Assembly: GCA_002197995.1 (NCBI GenBank)
Contig: NGZR01000002.1
Coordinates: 7,378,001-7,442,000, forward strand
Source of the DNA: Gaeumannomyces sp. JS-464
Lineage: Eukaryota > Ascomycota > Sordariomycetes > Magnaporthales > Magnaporthaceae
Direction of reading: 5' to 3'
DNA length: 64,000 bases
In this document: one piece after another, positions 36,510-47,236 of the stretch
How positions within the stretch are numbered: the stretch's first letter is position 1
Layout: the number at the start of each line of letters is the position of its first letter
The notes under the pieces: model-generated
What the model was told of the DNA's origin: nothing
Database searches by the model: none
Seen by the model: the letters and a program-made list of their open reading frames with translations, nothing else
Translations under genes and position numbers: made by a program

Positions 36510-36832
36510 TCTGTCCCGTGCTCCCTCTGCATATTCAAGGCCCAGGTGCTCGATGCGCCGCTATCTTTTGCCGAAGCCCAGCTTGTGTGAATGCCGTCAC
36601 TCCCGTCAGGAGAACGGGATAGAACCTCTGGATCGCGCGGATTCAGTGATTTTTTGGGCTATCTTATCAACGGCTCAACCCTAACCCTGCGACCACATCG
36701 TATGTATAAGACCTCGAGTCTCCCGTGGCCAGTCTTTCATGAACACATGCGATTGCCAAACAAAAGAGATACTCATAACCAATATTATCATACAGGAGTT
36801 TTATATACTCTATTCTCAAAGCCCTTGATAGC
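36510..36832. other. CYC2 promoter / AIM32 3' flank
   Basis: Spacer of 323 bp between tandem minus-strand genes; no motif I can support. Confidence 0.5.
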
Positions 36833-38164
36833 TCAAAGCCTCAGAATCTTGCTGTCCTGGGTAATCCCGCCCCTGAAAAGCTCCCTGATGACGACCCCCT
36901 TCCTGATCGTCTCGCCAATGATCCCCTCCACATGCCGCGGCTCAACCCTGCCGTACCAGATCCCATGGCCGGCGAGCGGGTGCGGCCCGCCCTCACCGTC
37001 CCGCAGGCTCGGCGGCAGGTACACGATCACGTTTCCGGCGAACTTGTGGCCTCCGATGTGGCTTGTGAGCCCGACCCTCGCCGTGCACGGCACACCTTCC
37101 TTTTCAGCATCAGCAGCCGGCAGCTCCTTTTGAGAAACATCATCTGCCGCAGGCACCTGGACCGGCCCGCGCAGCACCTGCACCCCGAACCGCGGCAGCG
37201 TCCGCTCAAACTCGGCCCGGAGGACCGGCCCGTAGACGCCGCAGCGCCTGTCCCGGCCGCCGTGGCCGCACACGAGGACCAGCACGTCTCGCACGTCGGC
37301 GACGCCCTGCAGTACCTCGCGGTACGCGGGCTGGCGCACGAGGGCGTCGCGGTGGACGGGCGACATGCCGTCATGGGCCGGGTGCAGCCTCTCGGGCAGC
37401 AGGTAGGCGCGGGCCAGGGCGTCGACGTGGTCGAACGAGACGCGCGGCAGGAACGGCACGTGCTTGAAGCTGGGGAGCAGGTAGACCGAGGTCGACTGGA
37501 CGTCGGCCCGGCCCGGCAGCGAGGAGGACGGGAACGACGAGTTCAGGACCGAGATGTTGTGGTACGGCTGTGTTTTATGGTTTGCAGATTGCATTATATG
37601 GCGGGTGGTTGCATCACACGCACGCATTACATGGGCAGAACTTACCGTCAGCATGGGCACCCTGGGGATGGATATCGTTACGAGACAAAAGGGAGGCAGC
37701 GAACACCGTCTAAGCCCATGCATATGTGTGGTCCACACCCGGGGAAGTCATCGCTACCCTAACAAACAAGGAACACTCACGTCGCTATACCGCCCACCGC
37801 GCCCAAACAGCTCGCGCAGGTCGGCGGCCAGGTTGTCGCCGCTGTTGTCCTCCTCGATCCGGGACGGCCAGTCGTCACGGCCGGTGCAGACCAGGACGTG
37901 CTGGTTGTAAGACGTTATGACGCCGTTCAGGGGCGACGTGCGGTCGATCTCCAGGCCGTCGGGCAGCTCGGGCGTCGCGGCGCAGGGGCACGTCGGCGAC
38001 GGGCACTGGTCGACCATCGGGAACGGCGGAGGCGGCGCTGCCGAGGACAGAGCGCGCCGCCGGCCTGCGGCAGAAAATGTGGCGGCCTCTGTGGTACAAG
38101 CCGCCGTCGCAGCACGGCGGACGGCCTGCGAGGACGCCCGCGACAATCCCCGAATTGAAAACAT
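36833..38164 (-). CDS. AIM32: Aim32-like thioredoxin-fold [2Fe-2S] ferredoxin
   Basis: Intact, 372 residues, two exons: 38,164-37,781 and 37,567-36,833, with intron donor GTGAGT and acceptor ACACAG (213 nt). It belongs to the sucrase/ferredoxin-like Apd1/Aim32 family. The family's Fe-S ligands are present: C-x8-C in VCGHGGRDRRCG (about C228 and C237) and H-x3-H in SHIGGHKFAGN (about H298 and H302). A second Cys-rich segment near the N-terminus reads CPSPTCPC. The first 45 residues are basic, Ser/Ala-rich and free of acidic residues apart from one Glu, consistent with mitochondrial import. In yeast Aim32 is linked to redox quality control in mitochondria; that role is carried over by homology. 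No frame breaks. Confidence 0.88.
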
Positions 38165-38705
38165 CGGGATCGAGTGCTTCGTTGCGGTGACTTGACCAGG
38201 CTCAGGAGGTTCAAGGCGATATCACCCCAGGGTATTGATTGATGACGTATTTTTTGCCAGCCCACGTGACAAGCTATTCTGGCACCCAAACCCGGGTTAT
38301 GCTGGGGGCCCATTGGGAACCATCGGTTACCTATCGATCCAAGGTTTGTATACTATCGACATTTTGTACCTGCCTAGATACCTACCACCTAGGTACCTAT
38401 GTACATGATTTCATTGACCAAAGCACGCAGGCCACATCCGTCAGTAAGGCACCATCATGAGCCGTTGCAGCAGCATCAGCAGCTCGCACCAATCTTTGAA
38501 ACTGGCGGCAGAGCCGAACACAGCCCAGTCAGGACAGTATTAGTACATATACACGACGGCTCCAGCAGCTAGGGCTAGCCCGCCGAGCAGCCGAAGCGTC
38601 TAATCGTCGGACCCCAGTGAGCCCATCAGGGGTCCGACCGCTCTTCTCTTGTGGTATCATGCGAGGGGCTCGCTCAGCATTGCCCCCCTTCTAATCGTAG
38701 TGTCA
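38165..38705. other. Intergenic
   Basis: No gene. It contains an imperfect palindromic TACCTAGGTA cluster at 38,366-38,404. Confidence 0.5.
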
Positions 38706-40666
38706 TCACCTGGACCACCGTTTCCAAAACTTCCACCACGGCGCACCAGCGCCTTCACCCGTGCTGTCGAACTCCCTTTTAACGACCTTACTCCTGCCCC
38801 TGACGCGCCAATAGTACACTGGTATGCCGGCCACGACGAATCCGATGACGATGAGAGTCTGGAACGGCTGCGCAAAGACGGCGCGGCTGAGCAGAAATAG
38901 GCTGACGCAGCAAAAAATAACGGGGGTCGTTATCCACGTCCTGTATGGCCGCTCCAGCTCAGGCTCCTTGACTCGCAGGATGATGAGGCCCAGCACGGTC
39001 AGGAAGTAAAAGGTGTAGCCCGCGACGCCGTAAAAGGTGACGAGGGTTCCGAACTCGCCCACGGCTACGTAGGCGGCCGTCAGTACCGCGTTCACCACCA
39101 GCGCCCACACGGGCGTGTAGAAGAGACCCGTGTCCTCGTCGCCAAACAGCCGGGCCAGTCGCTTCGATAGTGAGCTCTGCGCCCGCGTTGACATGGCCCC
39201 GTGCTCGCCCCCGCTCCCGACCCCGATCCTGCCCAGGAACGCGGGGAAATAGCCCTCCCGACCCGCAACGTAGACTAGGCGGCTACTAGTGAAGGTGGAG
39301 CTGTTGAGCGCGCCGAAGCACGAGGCGCTAACGATGAGGGCGAGCACGAGCGACCCGATCGGACCGAACACCTTGGCGCCGAACATTACCGCTACCGTGT
39401 TGCTCGAGTTGATGGTGGCTAGTGGCAGGACGAAGAAGTACGATACGTTTGCGAGGACGTAGCAAACGATAACCAGCGGCATCGCCGTGTGGATAACGCG
39501 GGGCAGGTCCTTGGTCGGATTCTTGAACTCTCCAACGACGTAGTTTGTCTGCGAGGAAAGGACGGGTTAGCATGGATTGTATGCAATGCGGCATTTCCCA
39601 GCAGCCATGAATGAGCGATAGAAGAAAGCAAGTAGCTTACGTTGTCCCAACCGTCATATGCCCACAGACCGGCGTACAGAGCAACGGCCCAACCGGCCGT
39701 ATCCGTCTTGGTGCCCTCGAACCATGGACGTTGCTTCCAGTCCTGGTTGGCTTCGCCCGCGTACGTGAAGCCCGTGACAGCGACAACGATGCCCGTGACG
39801 GTAACGCCGATCAAGGCGATGAACTTTAAGAACATGAGCGCGTCGTTGAGCCGTGTGCCCAGGCGCGTCGAGACACAGTTCAGGAACGTGACAACGGCAA
39901 GGCCAACCAGCGCGACCGACTTGCTGACCCAGGGGTTTATGGTCTCGGCCTCGGCGCCGATGACGGCGCGTACCAGGTACTCGCCCATGATGATGGCTAT
40001 AATGGCGGCGCTGCCGGGCTTAAGCACCAGCACGGCTACCCACGAGAACAGGAACCCAGACAGCTCGCCCATGATCTTGGCCAGGTAAACCTGCGACCCG
40101 CCGTTAAGCGGGATGGCGCCGCCCAGCTCGGCGTAGCTCGCCGCGCCGGTCCAGGCCAGCACCCCGGCGATGACCCAGACGATGACGGACCCGCCCGGCG
40201 ATCCTACGTTGACGTTGACCTGGCTGGGCGACGAAAAGATACCGGAGCCGATGATGAGGCCGACGATCAGCGAGAGGCCGTTGAGGTACGTGAGCGTCTT
40301 GTGCTTCTCGAGCGAGCCGCCGCCCAGGCCGCCGGCGCCGGGCTGGCCCGGCGCGGTGGAGGTGCCCAATGGGGCATAGCCGGAGCCGGTCGTGGAGGAG
40401 AGCGGGAAGAGGTTCGCGGCGAGGTCGAAGCCGGACGAGACGGAGAAGGAGCGGTCGTGGCGGTTCGGACGGCCGTACGAGGAGGCGGCGGCGGCGGGGT
40501 TGTGCGAGTCGAGAGGGTCGTCGCGCTCGAGCGAGGCCTTGCGGGACGAGGATATGCTGGGGCGGGAGTCGGTCTCGGCGGTGTCCTCCTGGCTGGAGCT
40601 CGCCAGCGACGCGAGCTCCAGGGAATCGCGGGCGTGCCCCTGTGCCCTGGAATACAGATGCGGCAT
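38706..40666 (-). CDS. LAT-type amino-acid permease (APC superfamily)
   Basis: Plasma-membrane amino-acid transporter, intact at 622 residues in two exons: 40,666-39,641 and 39,548-38,706 (intron 92 nt, GTAAGC donor, GCAG acceptor), joining AYDGWDN to TNYVVGEFKNP. A Ser-rich cytosolic N-terminus of about 120 residues precedes helix 1, which carries the APC substrate-binding motif IIGSGIFSSPS. About 12 hydrophobic segments follow, including GGAIPLNGGSQVYLAKI and the helix-6 motif ALYAGLWAYDGWD. The pattern fits the fungal methionine/large-neutral group (Mup1-like) and animal LAT light chains; the exact substrate cannot be told. Basic WRVRGRSKVVKREF at the C-terminus. Divergent from the leucyl-tRNA synthetase. 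Confidence 0.87.
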
Positions 40667-41907
40667 CGGACTGGGAAGGGAGGGAAGGGGGAAGCCGCGC
40701 CTGGCTCCGGGAATCGGGGGATCGTCGTTTCGGTTCCGAGGTGCTCCCTTGTGGTGTTCGTTTGTGTAACAGTCGGCGGCTTAGAGATGCAGTCCGTTCA
40801 TGCTCTCTAGGGTATATACAAAGTCTGTATCCAACTGCAGCAACCCAGACGCTGCGACAATGTCACTCTGGGAGACCTCGGGCGCTGGCGTCTCCGCCGA
40901 GGACTGGCTTGGCTGGCTTTCGGCTCCTTGGCGACGGAGCGTGGCGCGCGCCGGTTCGAGGAGGGCGGTAACAGAGGGCAGCAGCAGCAAGCGCCAGATC
41001 TTTGGTCAAATGAATTTGGAGAATGCGGCAAACGCTGGGCGCTACAGAGTCCCGCCGGGAAGCTAAGACATGCACTAGAAAAAGAAAAGGTACGTATCCT
41101 TATTGTTGTTTGCAGCGACGAGACAATTGAGATGGAGCAGAGCGGAGAAGGGGAAGCCAGCCGCCGTTTAGTTTCGGCCTTGTCCAATCCCTGTTACCGT
41201 CTTTTTTCCCCTGCCGCTCTTTCTGGGGATGAGTGGTGTTGGGGGCCAATGAGATTGACCCCACTACGTCTCCATATCGTGGTGTCTGGTAGGTGCCTGT
41301 GCGCGCTGTGGCGGCGTCAGTGACAGCGGCAGGTCTTGACATGAGTCTGAGATAGATGGTCGGTCGCTTTTACATGGATCAAATCGCCGCAGACGGAGAG
41401 CCAAAGCGCACGTGCACACCGGAATGCACGTCCAGTTGCGATGAAAACGGTCATCAGGCCCGGGCAAGCGAGATGCGGCACAGCACGACGCAGCTGTCCT
41501 GCTGACGCTCAAACACAGGAGATTGAGTCCTGGACTGCAAGACTACTAAATAAACCCAGACAATTGCCCGCACCAGAGCCTGCGCCAAGGGCCGGCTCCA
41601 GCCTTAAAATATCTCCCGGACAGTGAAAAGCCAGGCTTGGCTGCACCCAGATCCACAGTTCCCCAGATCCCTGGGTGTGGTGGTGTGGCTGGGGCGCACG
41701 GCACCACCCAACATCACCAGACATCAGGCGTTGCGGGGCCTCGAAAATGGCAGGCATGGAAAATCGTGGCAACGAAAAAAAAACCCATCGCTCCGAGATG
41801 CGATAACCCCCACATCGGTTCCATTCTTGCGCAATACAAAGTAGAGTGACCAAAGCCTCGCACTGCATTGATGCTGCGCCTGGAGCTAGGGGCATAATGC
41901 TGCCGAG
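40667..41907. promoter_or_regulatory. Divergent permease / leucyl-tRNA synthetase region
   Basis: About 1.2 kb between divergent start codons, no supportable gene. Confidence 0.45.
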
Positions 41908-44900
41908 ATGTACTCGACCAGCGCAAGACTGCTCGGTCGCCTGAGGCCGCTCGTCTGCTCCAGCTATGCGCCGCTCCGCCGCGCCTTAGCGGTCCCGGCA
42001 ACGCCCGTCCGCCGGAGCTGCACCCCCTATAGCACCTCTGCTCCGGGAAGCAGGCTGGACCTGCCTGCTCTCGATCGCAAATGGCGCCAGCGGTGGGCTG
42101 CCACCAGCCTAGCGTCGGCTTCCGACTCTGCTTCGGCCCCCTCCGCTGCCGCTTCTGAGCGCGGCGACTCGTCGTACATCGTGCCCATGTTCCCATATCC
42201 CTCCGGCTCTCTCCACCTGGGGCATTTGCGCGTATACACCATCGCGGATGTCGTGGCCCGCTTCCACCGCATGCAGGGCCGCAACGTTGTCCTCCCCATG
42301 GGCTGGGATGCTTTTGGCCTCCCCGCCGAGAACGCCGCCATCGAGAGGGGCATCGACCCGGCCATCTGGACGAAGGAGAACATTGCCAAGATGAAGGGGC
42401 AGCTAGAGGTCATGAATGGATCCTGGGACTGGTCTCGTGTTGGTGGCGCCCCACCCCAGATCCAACCGTTAAATCCTTGCCTTGCGGACGTCAAACTGAC
42501 CCGTCGGCATATGATATGACGTTCAGGAGCTATCAACATGCGATCCCGAGTTCTACAAGCATACCCAGAAGATATTCCTCCTCCTCCACAGCGCCGGGCT
42601 TGCCTATCGAGCCGAGGCCGAGGTCAACTACGACCCCGTGGATAAAACAGTCCTTGCCAACGAGCAGGTCGACGCCAACGGGCGCTCATGGCGGTCCGGC
42701 GCCTTGGTCGAGAAGCGCCGGCTCAAGCAGTGGTTCTTGCGTATCTCCCAGTTCCGCGAGCCGCTGCTGAGAGACCTCGCGACCCTGGCTGAGGGTGACG
42801 CCTGGCCCGAGCGAGTACTGGCTCAGCAACGTCATTGGATCGGCCGCTCCCAGGGGGCCCTGGTCAAGTTCCCCATCATTGCCCATGGCCACGTTCACAA
42901 CAGCATTGACGTCTTCACCACTCGCCCAGACACATTGTTCGGCGTTCAGTACCTTGCCCTTGCCGCTAAGCACCCGCTAGTCGTTGACTTGGCCGCCCGG
43001 GATCCAGACCTTCGGGCCTTCCTTGACGTGCTGCCCGGGCTGCCCCCTGATTCCAAGGTTGGATACCAGCTCCCCAACGTCCGGGCCATCAACCCGCTCG
43101 CTTACGACGACGAGTCGCCCGACGCCACAAAAGTGTCTCTGCCCGTCTACGTCGCTCCGTACGTGCTGGGTGACTATGGCGAGGGTGCAGTCATGGGTGT
43201 GCCGGGACACGATACACGTGATCACGCATTCTGGCGTGAACACCGCAGCGACGAGCCCGTCCGGGTGGTCCTGGCGCCGGCCGATGACGGAGCCACCACC
43301 TCTGTAACAATGCCCACCGAAGACAGCACAGACGAGCCCTTTCTCGACCACGGAGTCATGACGGAGCACGGCGGACCGTACGAGGGAAAGCCGTCGCCCG
43401 AGGTTGGCCAGATGCTGGTCAAGATACTCGAGGATTCCGGGCTGGGCGCGCCCCGAGGCCAAATGGCGCCTGCGCGATTGGCTCGTCAGCCGGCAGCGCT
43501 ACTGGGGTGTACCTATTCCTATAGTGCACTGCGGAAGCTGCGGCGAGGTGCCCGTGCCGGACGACCAGCTGCCAGTTGAACTGCCGCGCGTCGACGGCCA
43601 TTGGGCAGAACGCAAGGCTGGCAACCCGCTCGAGACGGCCGAGGACTGGGTCCACACGCAGTGCCCCAGCTGCGGCGGTCCCGCGAAGCGCGACACAGAC
43701 ACCATGGACACGTTTGTCGACTCGAGCTGGTACTATATGCGCTATGCCGACCCTGGAAATCGCGATGCGCCTTTCTCGGCTGAAAAAGCCGCCCAGCTGC
43801 TCCCTGTCGATCTGTATATCGGCGGCGTCGAGCACGCCATCTTGCACCTGCTCTACGCCCGTTTCATATACAAGTTCCTCATGTTTTCGACCCTTCTCCC
43901 CGGCCCAGGGCCATCATCCTTGGCCACAATGGTGGCCGAAAAAGATGGAGAAGAATATGATGCCAGGCCCGTGATCCACGAGCCCTTCAAACGGCTGATC
44001 ACTCAGGGTATGGTGCACGGCAAGACCCTCAGTGACCCGGCCACTGGTCGCTTCCTCAAGCCCAACGAGGCGGACATGTCGGACCCGAGCCGTCCAAAGG
44101 TAGCGGCCACGGGCGTCCCGGCAACGGTCTCGTTTGAGAAGATGTCCAAGTCCAAGTATAACGGCGTGGACCCCACCGAGTTTATATCCAAGTACGGCGC
44201 CGACGCGACGCGGGCGCATATGCTCTTCCAGGCCCCTGTGGGTGATGTCCTGAACTGGGACGAGGACAAGATCTCGGGCGTCACCAGGTGGCTCGGCCGA
44301 CTGCACGAAGCCGTCATCCGTGCTGCCGGCGCCGTCGAGGGCGACAGCAACGTCGACGTGTCGCCCAAGATCTACCTGGAGAGCCAGTCCAGCACCCAGA
44401 CAGAGGCCCAGCGAGATGCCGACGTGGCAATATGGCGCCACGTGCAGGAGACCATACCGTCGGTGACGACGTCGTACGAAAAGGTGTACCCGCTGAACAC
44501 GGTCGTCTCGGACCTGATGGGCCTGACCAACACGATCCTGGCGCACAGAGACGCGGCAAGCGGGCTCATCACGGCCGCCGCCCTGTCGTCTCTGCTCCGC
44601 ATGCTGGCGCCCATCGCACCGGCATTCTCCGAGGAGTGCTGGGCCGCCTTGCACCACCCGAGCGGCTCCGCGTCCTCGGGCTCCATTTTCCACAACAGCG
44701 TGCGCTTCCCCGAGACGGACGGCAGCCTCGCCAGCCTGCAGCCGAGCCGGCAGAACTGCGCCGTCCAGGTGAACGGCAAGCTCGTCGTGGTCGCCAAGAT
44801 CCCGCAGCCGCCGGCGCACCTGCAGGCGAGCAAGGGGGAGCTCGAGGACTGGGTCGTGAAGCAGGTCCTGGCGAGCAGCGAGGCCAAGGAGAAGCTGGCG

Positions 44901-44968
44901 GGCGGTCGCTGGATGAGGCCAAGGCCTACGTTGTCCGGGGCGGGAAGCTCGTCAACTTTGTGCTGTAA
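41908..44968 (+). CDS. Leucyl-tRNA synthetase, mitochondrial
   Basis: Class Ia synthetase that charges mitochondrial tRNA-Leu; the yeast equivalent is NAM2. The N-terminus ([19 protein letters not shown]) is a typical presequence. Motifs: HIGH as [33 protein letters not shown], editing domain ([37 protein letters not shown]), [33 protein letters not shown], and KMSKS as [14 protein letters not shown]. The bacterial-like editing domain position marks it as the organellar type. An intron at 42,439-42,526 joins WSR to [11 protein letters not shown] and uses a weak donor GTTGGT. Frame breaks occur near 43,458 (CCCC run, GAPEAKW) and 44,905 ([23 protein letters not shown]). Stop at 44,966-44,968. 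Converges on MTQ1 with about 200 bp between. Confidence 0.92.
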
Positions 44969-45170
44969 TTATATACAATAAAAGGAGAAAGAAAGAAGCA
45001 TTGTACGTTAAGCGTCGGGTCCCTTCAATAGCACAAAGGGTGTTTTTACGTGGCCGGGCGTCAACCACGTGCCCATACGCTGCTACTATCAAATCCAAAG
45101 ACGAAGATATGGGCACCGTGCGATTTTTGTTTTACGAGTATCAACAGGCCGGATGATTGGATACGGCCCA

Positions 45171-46618
45171 TCAATCTTCCAGCTCGTAGCCAAGCTGCAC
45201 CAGGACCGCCCTGCCGTGCCCGCTGCCCCTGACTGGGACGCGGGTCCCGTCGACGACGTGGTCGGCCTCATCCGCCCCGGGCGCCGACGAGTCGGGCGAG
45301 TCGCGCCAGATCTCGACGTCGACCGCCGAAACCACCTCGCCCACCAAGGCGGGGTCGTCAGCGCCCGCACGCCGCCAGTGCCTCTCGCCGCGGAGCCGCA
45401 GCGCCGCGCGCGCGACGCGGCGCGCCTGCGCCAGGTCGCCGGCCTCGAGGAGCACGACGCGTGCGCGCGCCATGGCGGACGCGACGTGCAGGACGCGGGC
45501 GTAGAAGACGTCCTCGGGGCGGGGCCTGTCGTCGTCGTCGTCGCGGTCATGTTGTTGGAAATGTCGGGCCGGCGGCGGCGGCGGCACGTTGGCGGCCTTG
45601 GGCTCAAAGTTGCGCACGCTGCGGGCCGTGTCGCGCGCGAAGCCGGCCTCGGACACGTAGGGCGGGTTGCACGTCACTACGTCCCAGTCGAGCGGGCCTG
45701 CTGGCGGTGAGGACGATGGGCTACTGCTGGTGGTGGTGGTGGTGGTGGTGGTTTTGATGGTGGTGGTGTGGGGAACCAGGGACCGCGCGAGCACAAAGTC
45801 GTGCCAGAAGACGTCGGCCAGCTCGAACGTGAGGGCGGCCGGGGCCCCCTCCTCTGTCTCGGAGAACGCGCCGACGGCGGCCGGGGGGAAGTTGTGCGCG
45901 GCGTTCTCGCGGGCGAGGACGACCGCCGCGGTCGATATGTCCAGGCCGCGCGCCTCGACTGTCAGCGGCCGGGGCCCCCGGCCCAGGCGCGAGACGAGCT
46001 CAAGGGGGATGCAGCCCGTGCCGGTGCAGATGTCGAGGATGCGGAGGGGGTGTCTGGGCTGGGCCCCTGAGAGGGCAGGGTGGGACTCGAGGGCGGGCAG
46101 GCGCCTGGTCCGGATCAGCTCCGCCAGGTGGACAGTGTAGGCCTCGGTCTCGGGTCTGGGTTTTGTCAGTTGAGGGTATTCAGAATGTTTTTCTCTCTCT
46201 CTCTCTCCCTAAACGCAAAGATCCTCTTTTTTTGCTCATATATCACACCATACCATCATATCCTTACATCTTAGCCTCCGTGCAGCCGCCCACTCGCTCA
46301 CCTCGGAATCAGCACCCCCGGCGACACTTGATCTCAACCTGGCCAAACGGCTGGGTGCCCAGTATATACTGCAGCGGTTCGCCACGCCCACGGCGGCGAC
46401 ACAGGCGGGCCGTCAGCTCCTCCCGGCGGTCCTCGCGTATCCTCCAGACCCTGTGCTCCTTGCGCAGTCGCGCGCCGCAGCAGAGCATCGACGTGCTCGC
46501 GGATCCAGCGCAGCTCGCTCAGGGCCGAGGGTATGCTTCCGCACACCGGCAGCAGCACCGCCGCGTGGGGCGACAGCCTGTGGGCGGCCCATAGCAGCGA
46601 TGGGGAGAGCCGCGGCAT
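45171..46618 (-). CDS. HemK/PrmC-type glutamine methyltransferase, mitochondrial (Mtq1-like)
   Basis: SAM-dependent enzyme that methylates the Gln of the GGQ motif in release factors. The PrmC N-terminal helical domain (SELRWIREHVDALL, then EPLQYILGTQPFG) leads to the signature VLIPRPETEAYTVH, interrupted by an intron (donor AG/GTGAGC near 46,305; acceptor ACCCAG near 46,155). Then follow SAM motif I (RILDICTGTGCIPLEL) and catalytic NPPYVSEAG. A poly-Thr/Ser insertion, coded by a GGT/ACC repeat near 45,725-45,768, sits just before NPPY. Frame breaks lie near 46,480 and 46,315 (GGGGG for GGGGGG). Two-copy fungal genomes usually have a mitochondrial Mtq1 and a cytosolic Mtq2. The PrmC-type N-domain and RPETE motif indicate Mtq1. 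It lies tail-to-tail with the mitochondrial leucyl-tRNA synthetase. Confidence 0.85.
45725..45768. repeat. GGT/GTT trinucleotide microsatellite in coding sequence
   Basis: An imperfect GGT-type repeat on the plus strand reads as ACC codons on the minus strand, giving an eight-residue Thr run inside the Mtq1-like protein. Confidence 0.8.
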
Positions 46619-47236
46619 CGCTTTCAGGGGCTGGGGGACGCCCGAAGCCTCCTTGGGGTCTGGCCCCGGAGGGAAGTCTGAAGCCGAAAGCGGTTTGTTC
46701 GTTTGAACCTAGGGCTCACTGGGCAATGGGGAATGTTTCTGGAGCAGTGGGTGGCAATTAAACCATCTCGCCGACACTATTATTGATCATTGATTGCAGC
46801 TGGCGCCCAGGGGTGGTGAATTGCAGATCGAGTCCGTGATAGACAGGCGTGCAGGAGTGGCGAGTGGCAGGGAGCAAGCGACAAGAACACACTGTGCTCC
46901 CGGCCCATAAATACGATAAATACTGTATTGACACGGTGTTCAATCTGGAGGAAGCTGAATTTCGCCTTCTCCCAACTCATTTGGAATCAAAACCAGTGAG
47001 ACATGTCGAAAAAAAAAAAAATGAACTGATTATTTGAAAATGCTATATGCAACAACATATCTTCCTCGGACGGCTACCAGCACCAAGGACCCGGCAACGG
47101 ACCTATGGGCATCGCGCTATTTATTGCGATCTCAAGCCTGCATCTGGTGCCATGCACTGGCTCGAGAGACACTACCGTCAAGAAACACAACCACAAACCG
47201 AGACCCTCCGGATCAGCATCATTCCAGCCTCTCCCC
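46619..47236. other. MTQ1 promoter / FDH 3' flank
   Basis: No gene supported; an A13-type run lies at 47,010-47,022. Confidence 0.5.

Noticed and set aside
38366..38404. Telomere-like repeat
   Set aside because: The unit is TAGGTA/TACCTA, not TTAGGG, and is too short and imperfect.
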